A DNA stretch of 22,148 nucleotides from the NCBI GenBank assembly GCA_021205045.1, contig JAJPYH010000250.1, positions 1 through 22,148 of the forward strand. The letters are read 5' to 3'. The stretch's first letter is position 1. Each line of letters starts with the position of its first letter. The notes under the pieces were generated by a model, which worked only from the letters and a program-made list of their open reading frames with translations, was not told the DNA's origin and did no database searches. Made by a program: the position numbers and the translations under genes. This DNA is from Lachnospiraceae bacterium. GTDB taxonomy: Bacteria > Bacillota > Clostridia > Lachnospirales > Lachnospiraceae. Of this stretch, positions 7,034-15,155 are shown piece after piece.

Positions 7034-7101
7034 GCTCTCTGATATCCAATCATCTGTGCAGGCAGGCCTGTCCGCTGATCGTCTGTTGAGAACACTTTCA
7101 T

Positions 7102-7149
7102 AAAAAAAGAGACTTTTACCGCTTTCTCTGGAAATGCGATAAAAGTCTC
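7102..7149 (-). terminator. Riboswitch-controlled intrinsic terminator
   Basis: On the minus strand GAGACTTTTATCGC (7149-7136) pairs over 14 bp (one G-U) with GCGGTAAAAGTCTC (7122-7109), followed by seven T. It is one of the strongest terminators in the window, yet it lies about 180 bases before the gene it precedes, which fits conditional termination. Confidence 0.85.
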
Positions 7150-7322
7150 GTTATTTCATGTCCCGTCCGGTCGGGTGGCATTGCCTGACCATGCAACGCT
7201 TCGCAAAGGATGAGATACCCTGTGCGAGACGATCTGCAGGTACTCAGATCAATGAGCCGACGTGATGACGAAGGGGACAACGCCGCTGTTTACACTGCCG
7301 CGCCAACTACTCCCTCATATCT
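7102..7322 (-). promoter_or_regulatory. yybP-ykoY-type (Mn2+) riboswitch leader of the antiporter gene
   Basis: On the minus strand the RNA should begin near 7322 with GAUAUGAG then GGAGUAGUU. It later reads AACGAGA then CUUUUAUC (7145-7138). GAUAUGAG and CUUUUAUC form P1 (seven of eight pairs, one G-U), flanked inside by GGAGUAG and A-C-GAGA, the arrangement of the yybP-ykoY class (GGGGAGUAG ... CAAGA, recalled from known members). Between them are several stems, for example GAUCUG/CAGAUC and GCGUUGC/GCAAUGC. P1's 3' strand is also the 5' arm of a terminator, so ligand-bound P1 would favour read-through. I could not run a covariance search. Confidence 0.72.
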
Positions 7323-7328
7323 GTGGGA

Positions 7329-7357
7329 AGTATAGCCGATTTCCGGAAAAAAAACAA
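7329..7357 (-). promoter_or_regulatory. Promoter for the antiporter leader RNA
   Basis: On the minus strand: TTGTTT (7357-7352), 17 bases, TATACT (7334-7329). The predicted start about 7322 falls exactly at the first strand of riboswitch P1, which supports both calls. Confidence 0.65.
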
Positions 7358-7377
7358 GCTGTTTTTTGAAATTCCGG
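7343..7377 (-). terminator. Possible gdhA terminator overlapping the next promoter
   Basis: CCGGAA/TTCCGG (7343-7348 with 7372-7377) and AAAAAAC/GTTTTTT (7349-7355 with 7361-7367) make a two-part hairpin around a five-base loop. On the minus strand the last arm is a run of eight T. It lies about 115 bases beyond the gdhA stop and covers the -35 box of the antiporter promoter. Confidence 0.35.
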
Positions 7378-7489
7378 TATTACTGTCCGGAGCTGCTTCC
7401 TCTCACATGCGCAGTTTCGCCCGCTTCGCGTGCTTTTTTGCTCCTTATGAGGTTAAGATGGCTTATACGGGAGAAAGGAAACCGGGGGT

Positions 7490-8824
7490 TTACACGATCC
7501 CCTGGGCGTTCATGGCGCTTACTACCTTCTCAAAGCCGGCGATGTTGGCGCCTACCACGTAGTTGCCGTCCTTACCGTACTTCTTCGCCGCGTTGTCAAT
7601 ATTGTGATAAATATTGATCATGATATTCTGCAGCTTGGAATCCACTTCCTCGAAGCTCCAGCTTAAGCGCTCGCTGTTCTGGGTCATCTCCAGGGCGGAG
7701 GTGGCTACGCCGCCGGCGTTGGAAGCCTTGCCGGGAACAAAAAGCACGCCGCTTTCCTGCAGATACTGGGTGGCGTCTAAGGTGGTGGGCATATTGGCGC
7801 CCTCGGCTACCGCCTTGCAGCCATTGGCCACCAACTGCTTTGCGTCGTCGATGAGCAGCTCATTCTGAGTAGCGCAGGGAAGAGCAATGTCGCAGGGAAT
7901 AGCCCATACGCCGCGGCCCTCGTGATAAACAGCGCTTTCTCTTGCCGCCGCGTACTCGGTCAGACGGGCGCGCTTTACTTCCTTGACTTCCTTTAACAGC
8001 TCCACATCGATGCCCTCCGGATCATAAATCCAGCCGGTGGAATCCGAGCAGGTTACCCCCTTCGCACCCATCTGCTGTGCCTTCTGGATGGCGTAGATGG
8101 CCACGTTGCCGGCGCCGGATACCACTACGGTCTTGCCGGTCATCTCCTCGCCGTGGCACTTCATCATCTCCTGCACCAGGTACAGCAGGCCGTAGCCGGT
8201 AGCCTCGGTGCGGGCCAAAGATCCGCCGTAAGCAAGGCCCTTGCCGGTGAGAACGCCTTCGTAACGGTTCTGCAGGCGCTTGTACTGGCCGAACATGTAG
8301 CCGATCTCACGGGCGCCGGTGCCGATATCGCCCGCGGGAACATCGGTGTCCGCGCCGATATACTTGGAAAGCTCGGTCATGAAGCTCTGGCAGAACGCCA
8401 TCACCTCTCTGTCGGATTTGCCCTTGGGATCAAAATCAGAGCCGCCCTTGCCGCCGCCGATGGGCAGGCCGGTCAGGGAATTCTTGAATACCTGCTCGAA
8501 GCCCAGGAACTTGATAATGCCCAGATTCACCGAGGGGTGCAGACGTAAGCCGCCCTTGTAGGGGCCGATGGCGCTGTTGAACTGGACGCGGTAGCCGGTA
8601 TTGACATGAACCTGTCCCTTGTCGTCCACCCACGGAACGCGGAAGATCAGCTGTCTCTCCGGGGTCACCAGGCGCTCCAGCAGAGCATCCTTACGGTAAA
8701 CATCCTCATTCTGATCAATGACCAGACGCAGAGAATCCAGAACCTCTTTTACTGCCTGATGAAATTCAGGCTGGGAAGGATTCTTCTCAATGACCTGAGC
8801 GATCACTTCATCAACATATGACAT
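7490..8824 (-). CDS. gdhA: Glutamate dehydrogenase, hexameric NADP-type
   Basis: Reversibly aminates 2-oxoglutarate to glutamate, a main ammonia-assimilation route in anaerobic clostridia. The 444-residue protein has the family signature GPYKGGLRLHPSVN (Lys90), QVFKNSLTGLPIGGGKGGSD (Lys114, Lys126) and DVPAGDIGTG (Asp166), all one position from the catalytic residues of Clostridium symbiosum GDH (K89, K113, K125, D165). The Rossmann loop reads SGAGNVA, followed by TCSDSTG, which favours NADP but does not prove it. The start at 8824 follows AAGGAGGACATTTCT; the frame open to 9004 is promoter DNA. Divergent from the SH3-protein gene. Confidence 0.96.
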   Translation of the reverse strand: MSYVDEVIAQVIEKNPSQPEFHQAVKEVLDSLRLVIDQNEDVYRKDALLERLVTPERQLIFRVPWVDDKGQVHVNTGYRVQFNSAIGPYKGGLRLHPSVNLGIIKFLGFEQVFKNSLTGLPIGGGKGGSDFDPKGKSDREVMAFCQSFMTELSKYIGADTDVPAGDIGTGAREIGYMFGQYKRLQNRYEGVLTGKGLAYGGSLARTEATGYGLLYLVQEMMKCHGEEMTGKTVVVSGAGNVAIYAIQKAQQMGAKGVTCSDSTGWIYDPEGIDVELLKEVKEVKRARLTEYAAARESAVYHEGRGVWAIPCDIALPCATQNELLIDDAKQLVANGCKAVAEGANMPTTLDATQYLQESGVLFVPGKASNAGGVATSALEMTQNSERLSWSFEEVDSKLQNIMINIYHNIDNAAKKYGKDGNYVVGANIAGFEKVVSAMNAQGIV

Positions 8825-8864
8825 AGAAATGTCCTCCTTAAGTAGAATAAATACACCGCTACCT

Positions 8865-8893
8865 ATTATAAAATAGATTATCCCGGTATACAA
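8865..8893 (-). promoter_or_regulatory. gdhA promoter
   Basis: Minus strand TTGTAT (8893-8888), 17 bases, consensus TATAAT (8870-8865), about 41 bases before the gdhA ATG. An AT-rich stretch lies upstream (8896-8945) and may act as an UP element shared with the divergent promoter. Confidence 0.8.
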
Positions 8894-8949
8894 GCAAAAC
8901 TTTAAAAAATTTGGACACAAAAAATTAAGAAAAAAACAAAATACTTCCT

Positions 8950-8977
8950 TTGCAAAAACCGCGGGATGTAGTATACT
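8950..8977 (+). promoter_or_regulatory. Promoter of the SH3-domain protein gene
   Basis: TTGCAA (8950-8955), 16 bases, TATACT (8972-8977), 53 bases before the start codon. It is back-to-back with the gdhA promoter across about 60 bases of A/T-rich DNA. Confidence 0.65.
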
Positions 8978-9029
8978 ACTTTCGAAGGTTATTTTTACGG
9001 CCATAGAAAACTAAAGAGAGGTGTACATT

Positions 9030-10541
9030 TTGAAAAAACTGCGAAAAGTACTGACACTCGCAGCAGCTTTGTTTGTCGTGATGGCTGCTGTTTATCCATT
9101 GGATGTACGTGTGGAGGCGTACGTGCAGAAGCTTGGTACGATTACCTCCGATACCAGCCTGTATGAAGACGCTTCCAGCTCCGCTTCCGTGGTGATGAGC
9201 CTGGCCAGCGGACAGAGCGTGATTGTTAATAATGAAGTGACGGGGACGGATGGTGAGACCTGGTATCAGCTGTATGTCAATGATACGGAGACGGGATATG
9301 TGCTTTCCGGCGTGGTTTCCGTGACGGCGTCTTCCTCCGGTACGGATTCTACGGAGGCGGCGGTTCTGACGACCACCACCACGACGACGGTTACCACCGG
9401 CACAATTTCAGTGAGCTCTGTGAATGTCCGCGCGTCAGCCACCACCAGCAGTACGGCGGTGACCACTCTGTCAAGCGGCGATACCTTTACCGTACTGGAG
9501 GAGGAAACCGGGGACGACGGCTATATCTGGTATCAGGTGGAGTTTGAGCAGAACGGAAGCTCGGTTTATGGCTATATCCGTTCGGATCTGGCCACAGTCA
9601 CCACAAAAGAGGTGGAGGTTACAGTAGATAATCCGGATGTGGCCGAAAATCCGGAGGAGAGTACCACGACCACCTCGGCTCCTTACCGCATTGTCAGTCA
9701 GGAGAGCACGGAAGGCGAAACTGTCTGGTACCTGGTGGAGGAAGGCAGCAGCTCGGGATATTCGATAGAGGCTCTGCTGGAGGCAGCCAATACGCCTGTA
9801 TCTTCTTCCGGCGGCGGACAGAAGGTCGTCATTGTACTCTTAATCATTCTGCTGATCATTGCGGCAGCGGCAGCGGCGTTCTTCTGCCTGCGCTGGAGGG
9901 ACACGGAGGCTAATCTGCAGGAGATGGCGGAACAGAACAGACGCCGCCGTACGACCAGAAAGGATGCTCCGTCCGCAGGGGGCAGCAAGCCTCAGGCCGG
10001 GCAGCAGCCGAGGCAGTCCGCGTCAGGGCAGCCCAAGGCGCCGCAGCCGGCGGCAGGTCAGACCAGGACACAGCCCGCAGCGGGACAGACGAGAGCGCAG
10101 CAGTCCGCATCAGGGCAGGCAAAGCCCCAGCAGTCCGCGGCGGGACAGACCAGGACCCAGCAGTCTGTGCAGGCCAGGACTCAGCAGACGGTGAAGCCGA
10201 AGCCAACAGGCAGCACACAGACAGCTTCCAAACCGGCGGCACCGACACAGACATCGCGCACCAGGACAGAGGCGGCGGAGACGGACGCAAGACCGAAGAC
10301 CCGTCCGCAGACCAGGACACAGCAGAAGAGTTCTTACGATGATTTTGATGTGGATGATCTGGATCTGGAGGATTTCCCAAATTCCGATGATATCGTGAAG
10401 ACCACCAGCCGGGAGCTGAAGCGCAAGCCGGAAGAGACTGCGTCAAAGCCGAAAAGCCGCAGATCAAGGAATTTCCTGGATGACGATGATGATGAAGATC
10501 TGGAGTTCGATTTTCTGAGACTGGATGACGATGATGAATAA
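9030..10541 (+). CDS. Membrane-anchored bacterial SH3-domain protein with repetitive charged tail
   Basis: A 503-residue protein with a signal-like hydrophobic N-terminus (about 5-25). It has two SH3b-like modules (about 33-100 and 125-192, each with TSLYEDAS or SVNVRASA and WYQL/WYQV motifs), a weaker third segment (217-255), and one membrane helix (about 264-287). RRRR at 304-307 predicts that what follows is cytoplasmic. That part is Gln/Ala/Thr/Pro-rich with ten-residue repeats (329-377), then very acidic blocks (437-455 and 484-503). SH3b modules usually bind cell-wall peptides, so it may link wall and cytoplasm; that is inference. The TTG at 9030 is chosen over GTG 9021 because AGAGAGG runs into the GTG but sits eight bases before the TTG. 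Confidence 0.85.
   Translation: MKKLRKVLTLAAALFVVMAAVYPLDVRVEAYVQKLGTITSDTSLYEDASSSASVVMSLASGQSVIVNNEVTGTDGETWYQLYVNDTETGYVLSGVVSVTASSSGTDSTEAAVLTTTTTTTVTTGTISVSSVNVRASATTSSTAVTTLSSGDTFTVLEEETGDDGYIWYQVEFEQNGSSVYGYIRSDLATVTTKEVEVTVDNPDVAENPEESTTTTSAPYRIVSQESTEGETVWYLVEEGSSSGYSIEALLEAANTPVSSSGGGQKVVIVLLIILLIIAAAAAAFFCLRWRDTEANLQEMAEQNRRRRTTRKDAPSAGGSKPQAGQQPRQSASGQPKAPQPAAGQTRTQPAAGQTRAQQSASGQAKPQQSAAGQTRTQQSVQARTQQTVKPKPTGSTQTASKPAAPTQTSRTRTEAAETDARPKTRPQTRTQQKSSYDDFDVDDLDLEDFPNSDDIVKTTSRELKRKPEETASKPKSRRSRNFLDDDDDEDLEFDFLRLDDDDE
10014..10160 (+). repeat. In-frame 27-30 bp repeats coding (Q)SA-x-GQTRTQ units
   Basis: Five units of 27-30 bp begin at 10014, each starting CAG(T/C)C and containing GGGCAG or GGACAG. 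They encode QSASGQPKAP, QPAAGQTRT, QPAAGQTRAQ, QSASGQAKPQ and QSAAGQTRTQ. Frame is preserved despite one shorter unit. They lie in the predicted disordered cytoplasmic tail. Confidence 0.85.
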
Positions 10542-10551
10542 AAATACGCAT

Positions 10552-10578
10552 AAGGGGCAGCCGACAGGCTGCCCTTTA
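10552..10578 (+). terminator. Intrinsic terminator after the SH3 protein gene
   Basis: GGGCAGCC (10555-10562) pairs with GGCTGCCC (10567-10574) around GACA, extended by AAG/TTT with one G-U. The T-run is short (TTTA), so it may be leaky. Confidence 0.65.
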
Positions 10579-10605
10579 CGTGTGTTCAGGCTGAAATATT
10601 TTATC

Positions 10606-10634
10606 TTTACCTTTGAGAAACTATCTGTTATAAT
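10606..10634 (+). promoter_or_regulatory. Extended -10 promoter of the GntR-clpC-radA run
   Basis: TTTACC (10606-10611), 17 bases, TATAAT (10629-10634) with TG at 10626-10627 giving TGTTATAAT. The leader to the GntR ATG is about 140 bases. It contains a perfect CGATCC/GGATCG stem (about 10697-10719). No ClpC-type CtsR heptad repeat was seen. Confidence 0.65.
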
Positions 10635-10780
10635 CACGCTAGAACAAATACGAAGGAAGGTGCTGTCATTATTCACAGCTCTTTCCCTGCATGCGCGATC
10701 CTGCTTCTTATGGGATCGGGAATCTTATCAGAAATAACTTCTGTGGGGAAAGTGACTGAGAATAATAACAGGAAGATGTC

Positions 10781-11170
10781 ATGTATTACATTGAAATTGA
10801 CTTTAACAGTGACGAGGCGCTGTATCTGCAGCTTTGCCACCAGATCATACAGGGAATCGCGTCAACGCAGCTTCGGGAGGGGGACTCTCTGCCAAGCGTC
10901 AGGCAGCTGGCGGATCGTATTGGTGTCAACATGCACACAGTCAATAAGGCCTACACGGTGCTTCGTCAGGAAGGCTATGTGAAGGTGGACAGACGAAAGG
11001 GCACCGTGGTCTGTGTGGATACGGATCGGGAAAGGGCTCTGGAGGAGCTGAGAAAAGATCTTCTGGTGGTGTTGGCCAAGAGCTCCAGCAGAGGCATCAC
11101 CAAATCTCAGGTTATGGGAATGATCGAAGAGATTTATGATGAATATGGGAGCAATGATTACAGTGAATGA
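10781..11170 (+). CDS. GntR-family transcriptional regulator, YtrA type
   Basis: A 129-residue protein with an N-terminal winged helix (residues 10-75: PLYLQ-like ALYLQLCHQI, LPSVRQLADRIGVNMHTVNKAYTVL, EGYVKVDRRKGTVV) and a short helical C-terminus (about 85-127) rather than a ligand-binding domain. That is the YtrA subfamily, which usually represses ABC transporter operons. An AGGAAG site precedes the ATG. Its stop is 43 bases before clpC, with no terminator between, so it is probably the first gene of that operon and may regulate it. A direct role in clpC control is inference from position. Confidence 0.9.
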   Translation: MYYIEIDFNSDEALYLQLCHQIIQGIASTQLREGDSLPSVRQLADRIGVNMHTVNKAYTVLRQEGYVKVDRRKGTVVCVDTDRERALEELRKDLLVVLAKSSSRGITKSQVMGMIEEIYDEYGSNDYSE

Positions 11171-11213
11171 CAATCATCTGTCGTTTACTCAAAAATAAGG
11201 AGGAGCAATCATT

Positions 11214-13712
11214 TTGAGACAATACACGGACAGGGCGAAATCAGCGCTTGCTGCGGCGGGGCGATATGCCAGAACTACCGGCCAGGGATATGTGGGCTGT
11301 GAGCATATTCTGCTGGGGCTTTCTCTGGAGAAGGGCAGCACGGCGGAGGCTGTGCTTGCTGACAACGGCGTGGATCCGGAGAAAATTAAAGAGCTGATCA
11401 GAGAGCAGATTGCACTGAATACGGGCAGTACCGCGGTAGCGGACAGGGAGAAGTACTCTCCGAGGGCCATGGCTGTTCTGCAGATTGCCGATGAACTGGC
11501 GGAAAGATTTGAAAGTGAGAAAATCGGTACCGAGCATCTGCTTTTGGGGATCCTCAGGGAGGGTCAGAACGTGGCGGTCCGCCTGATGAACACCCTGGGG
11601 ATCAACATGCAGAAGATTTATGTGGATATTATGGCGGCCATGGGCGAGGATGCGGGCCAGTTCAGGGAGGATCTGTATTCTCAGAAAGGCGAGGGCCGCA
11701 CGGATACCATTGATCAGTACAGCAGGGATCTGACACAGCTGGCAAGGGATGGAAAGCTGGATCCTGTCATCGGCCGTGAGGAGGAAATCGGCCGTGCGAT
11801 TCAGATTCTTTCCCGCCGCACCAAAAATAATCCCTGCCTGATCGGGGAGCCGGGAGTGGGCAAGACCGCCGTAGTGGAAGGCCTGGCTCAGCGCATTGTT
11901 TCCGGTCAGGTTCCTTATTCTGTAAGGGGAAAGCGTCTGCTGACCCTGGATCTGTCCGGCATGGTGGCCGGCAGCAAATACCGGGGCGAGTTCGAGGAGC
12001 GCATCAAGAACGTGATTAACGAGGTGATTTCCGATGGGGATATCATTCTCTTTGTGGATGAGCTGCATACCATTATCGGAGCTGGCGGCGCGGAAGGCGC
12101 CATCGACGCTTCCAATATTTTAAAGCCCTCACTGGCAAGGGGAGAGCTGCAGCTGATCGGCGCCACCACCATTACCGAATACCGCAAATATATCGAAAAG
12201 GACGCCGCCCTGGAGCGCCGTTTCCAGCCGGTGATGGTAGAGGAACCCAGCGAGGAAGAGACGGAAAAGATCTTGCAGGGAATCGTGCACAAATACGAGG
12301 AGCATCATCACGTAAAGGTGCTGCCGGAAGCCATTACCGCCGCGGTGAAGCTTTCCTCACGCTATATTAACGACAGAAATCTGCCGGATAAGGCCATTGA
12401 CCTGATCGATGAGGCCTCCAGCGCCGTCAGACTGAACAGCAAAACTCCGGCGTCAGACGACCGCAGCACCTTAGAGCAGGTGAAGCAGCTGGATCTGGAG
12501 CTGGAGGAGGCCATCCGGGCAGGCGATATGACGAAGGCCAGCCAGGTGCGGGAAAAGCAGGAAAAGCTGATTCATAAGCTGCGCAAGTTCCGCGATAAGC
12601 CTGCGGCTTTGTCAGACAGCCGGGTAACGGTAGGCGAGGAAGACATCGCCAGAGTGGTCAGCATGTGGACGAAGATACCGCTGACCAGGCTCCAGGAAAA
12701 GGAGAGCGACCGGCTTCTGAAGCTGGAGAGCATACTCCACCAGCGCGTGGTCGGCCAGGATGAGGCAGTGGACGCGGTGGCGAGAGCTGTGCGCCGGGGC
12801 CGGGTGGGATTGAAAGATCCCAGGCGTCCCATTGGTTCCTTCCTCTTTCTCGGACCCACCGGCGTGGGCAAGACAGAGCTTTCCAAGGCGCTGGCGGAAG
12901 CCATGTTCGGGGATGAGAACGCGTTAATCCGGGTGGACATGTCGGAATATATGGAGGGGCACTCGGTGTCAAAAATGATCGGCTCTCCTCCGGGCTATGT
13001 TGGTTTTGACGAGGGCGGCCAGCTCTCTGAGAAGATCCGCCGTCATCCTTATTCCGTGGTGTTATTTGATGAGATCGAGAAGGCCCATCCGGATGTGTTC
13101 AATATCCTGCTGCAGGTGCTGGACGACGGACACATTACCGATTCCAAGGGGCGCAGGGTCAGCTTCAAAAATACGATTCTGATCATGACCTCCAACGCCG
13201 GCGCTTCCCGGATCGTGGAGCCCAAAAATCTGGGCTTTGCGGCCGCGGACGATGAAAAAAAGGACTTTGAGCGCATGAAATCCGGCGTGATGGAAGAGGT
13301 GAAGCGCTTATTTAAGCCGGAGTTTATCAACCGGATTGATGAGATGATCGTGTTCCACCAGCTGACCACAGAGGAAATGAAGGAGATTGTGGGACTTCTG
13401 GCAAAGGAGCTGTCTGACCGCTGCAAGGAGCAGCTGGGCATCCGCCTGATCCTAAGCCCTGCCTTAAAGGAGCATCTGGTGACAAAGTATTCCGATGCGA
13501 AGATGGGCGCCAGACCTTTAAGGAGAGCCATGCAGACGGTGGTGGAGGATCCTCTGGCGGAGGAAATTCTGCGTCAGAAGATTCAGCCGGGAGCCACAGT
13601 GACAGCGGGGTATTCCGGCGGGAAGGTTACCTTTAAGGTAAAGAGAGAACAGGAGAGAGAGCAGGACAAAGAGCAGATAAAGGAGAAAGAGCGGGAACAG
13701 GATGGCGAGTAA
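11214..13712 (+). CDS. clpC: ATP-dependent Clp protease ATPase subunit ClpC
   Basis: AAA+ unfoldase that feeds proteins to ClpP. The 832 residues show the double Clp-N repeat (about 1-140), the first AAA module with Walker A GEPGVGKT (211-218) and Walker B Asp282-Glu283, a coiled middle region of the UVR type (about 416-460), and the second AAA module with GPTGVGKT (547-554) and Asp619-Glu620. The LGF loop at 673-675 matches the ClpP-docking tripeptide. The C-terminus is an unusual run of Glu, Lys, Gln and Arg (from about 808). The start is TTG with AAGGAGG upstream; MRQYTDRAK is the family N-terminus. ctsR, mcsA and mcsB are absent. Confidence 0.95.
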   Translation: MRQYTDRAKSALAAAGRYARTTGQGYVGCEHILLGLSLEKGSTAEAVLADNGVDPEKIKELIREQIALNTGSTAVADREKYSPRAMAVLQIADELAERFESEKIGTEHLLLGILREGQNVAVRLMNTLGINMQKIYVDIMAAMGEDAGQFREDLYSQKGEGRTDTIDQYSRDLTQLARDGKLDPVIGREEEIGRAIQILSRRTKNNPCLIGEPGVGKTAVVEGLAQRIVSGQVPYSVRGKRLLTLDLSGMVAGSKYRGEFEERIKNVINEVISDGDIILFVDELHTIIGAGGAEGAIDASNILKPSLARGELQLIGATTITEYRKYIEKDAALERRFQPVMVEEPSEEETEKILQGIVHKYEEHHHVKVLPEAITAAVKLSSRYINDRNLPDKAIDLIDEASSAVRLNSKTPASDDRSTLEQVKQLDLELEEAIRAGDMTKASQVREKQEKLIHKLRKFRDKPAALSDSRVTVGEEDIARVVSMWTKIPLTRLQEKESDRLLKLESILHQRVVGQDEAVDAVARAVRRGRVGLKDPRRPIGSFLFLGPTGVGKTELSKALAEAMFGDENALIRVDMSEYMEGHSVSKMIGSPPGYVGFDEGGQLSEKIRRHPYSVVLFDEIEKAHPDVFNILLQVLDDGHITDSKGRRVSFKNTILIMTSNAGASRIVEPKNLGFAAADDEKKDFERMKSGVMEEVKRLFKPEFINRIDEMIVFHQLTTEEMKEIVGLLAKELSDRCKEQLGIRLILSPALKEHLVTKYSDAKMGARPLRRAMQTVVEDPLAEEILRQKIQPGATVTAGYSGGKVTFKVKREQEREQDKEQIKEKEREQDGE

Positions 13713-15069
13713 AAATAAAAGCACAGTCTTTTTCTGTCAGCAGTGCGGATATGAATCCGCCAAGTGGCAGGGGCAGTGCCCCGGCTGCAAAAGCTGGAAC
13801 AGCTTTGTGGAGGAGCCGGTGAAGATGACCTCCTCCGGAAAACGGGTTTCCGCAGGATATTTGAAGACTGCGACTTCTGTCAGTCTGTCGCAGATTGATT
13901 TAAAGGAGGAGGACAGGCTGCTCACAGGCATCGCGGAGCTGGACCGGGTGCTGGGGGGCGGTATTGTGGCGGGAAGCCTGACTCTGGTGGGCGGCGATCC
14001 CGGCATCGGCAAGTCTACCCTGCTTTTGCAGGTGTGCAGGAATTTGTCCTCTCAGAATATCCCGGTGCTTTATATTTCCGGGGAGGAAAGTCTGCGGCAG
14101 ATCAAAATGAGGGCGGATCGAATCGGAAGCTTTACGGAGAGTCTGCAGCTTCTGTGCGAGACCAATCTGGACAGCATCGAAAATGTGATGCGGGAGAAAA
14201 AGCCCCGGGTGGCGGTCATCGACTCCATTCAGACCATGTACCGGGAGGAGGTGGGCGCGGCGCCGGGCAGCGTCTCCCAGGTGCGGGAGAGCACCAATGT
14301 GCTCATGCAGCTGGCCAAGGTGGAGGGCATCAGTATCTTTATCGTGGGACACGTGACCAAGGAGGGGACGGTGGCCGGCCCCAGGGTGCTGGAGCATATG
14401 GTGGATACGGTGCTTTATTTTGAGGGAGACCGCCATGCTTCCTACCGGATTCTGCGGGGAGTCAAGAACCGTTTTGGCGCCACCGATGAGATCGGCGTCT
14501 TTGAGATGTGCTCCAATGGGCTGATGGAGGTGCCCAATCCTTCCGAGTATATGCTGACGGGCAGACCGGAGGGAGCGAGCGGCTCCGTGGTGACCTGCTC
14601 CATGGAGGGTACCCGCCCTATCCTGGTGGAAATCCAGGCATTGGTCTGTCAGACAAACTTTGGCTATCCCAGAAGGCAGGCCACGGGCACGGACTTTAAC
14701 CGGGTCAATCTGCTGATGGCAGTGCTGGAGAAGCGCCTGGGGCTGCAGATGGGAAATTGCGACGCCTATGTCAACATTGCCGGAGGCATTCGCATTACCG
14801 AACCGGCCATGGATCTGGGAATTGCCCTGGCGGTGATCTCCAGCTTCCGCAATCTTCCCCTGGACGAGGGACTGATTGTCTTCGGGGAGATTGGCTTAAG
14901 CGGCGAGGTGCGGGCGGTGAGCCAGGCCAAGCAGCGGGTGCTGGAGGCGAAGAAACTGGGATTTACCAGCTGCATTCTGCCGCAGGTGTGCCTGAAGGAT
15001 GTGGGCAAGGTGGAGGGGATGAAGCTGTATGGGGTGCGCGGGGTTTCTGACGCGATGCAGTATCTGTGA
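13702..15069 (+). CDS. radA: DNA repair protein RadA (Sms)
   Basis: RecA-like ATPase that promotes branch migration during recombination. The 455 residues include a four-cysteine zinc finger (Cys12, Cys15, Cys26, Cys29), Walker A GGDPGIGKST (97-106), the RadA-specific KNRFG motif (255-259) and the C-terminal Lon-protease-like domain, as usual for the family. The ATG lies inside the end of clpC with an 11-base overlap in another frame, so the two are co-transcribed and probably translationally coupled; only a weak GGAACAGG site precedes it. Confidence 0.96.
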   Translation: MASKNKSTVFFCQQCGYESAKWQGQCPGCKSWNSFVEEPVKMTSSGKRVSAGYLKTATSVSLSQIDLKEEDRLLTGIAELDRVLGGGIVAGSLTLVGGDPGIGKSTLLLQVCRNLSSQNIPVLYISGEESLRQIKMRADRIGSFTESLQLLCETNLDSIENVMREKKPRVAVIDSIQTMYREEVGAAPGSVSQVRESTNVLMQLAKVEGISIFIVGHVTKEGTVAGPRVLEHMVDTVLYFEGDRHASYRILRGVKNRFGATDEIGVFEMCSNGLMEVPNPSEYMLTGRPEGASGSVVTCSMEGTRPILVEIQALVCQTNFGYPRRQATGTDFNRVNLLMAVLEKRLGLQMGNCDAYVNIAGGIRITEPAMDLGIALAVISSFRNLPLDEGLIVFGEIGLSGEVRAVSQAKQRVLEAKKLGFTSCILPQVCLKDVGKVEGMKLYGVRGVSDAMQYL

Positions 15070-15155
15070 GCAGCGAGAATGATTGGAAAAGGGTCGTGCG
15101 AAGACGGAAAAAGGGAATCTGGAAGTGCGGGGATATATTTTGGAGAAACGTGAAT

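Noticed and set aside
7415..7441. GCCCGC-TTC-GCGTGC followed by TTTTTT as a plus-strand terminator
   Set aside because: The stem has a mismatch and no plus-strand gene lies upstream for it to terminate.
10660..10737. A 25-codon leader peptide in the GntR leader (GTG 10660)
   Set aside because: The ribosome site would lie only about two bases from the GTG, and the peptide has no pattern such as codon runs.
15066..15155. GTG 15066 as start of the hypothetical gene after radA
   Set aside because: It overlaps the radA stop but has no ribosome site, and the added residues are very basic and unlike the rest; ATG 15156 is better supported, though not proven.
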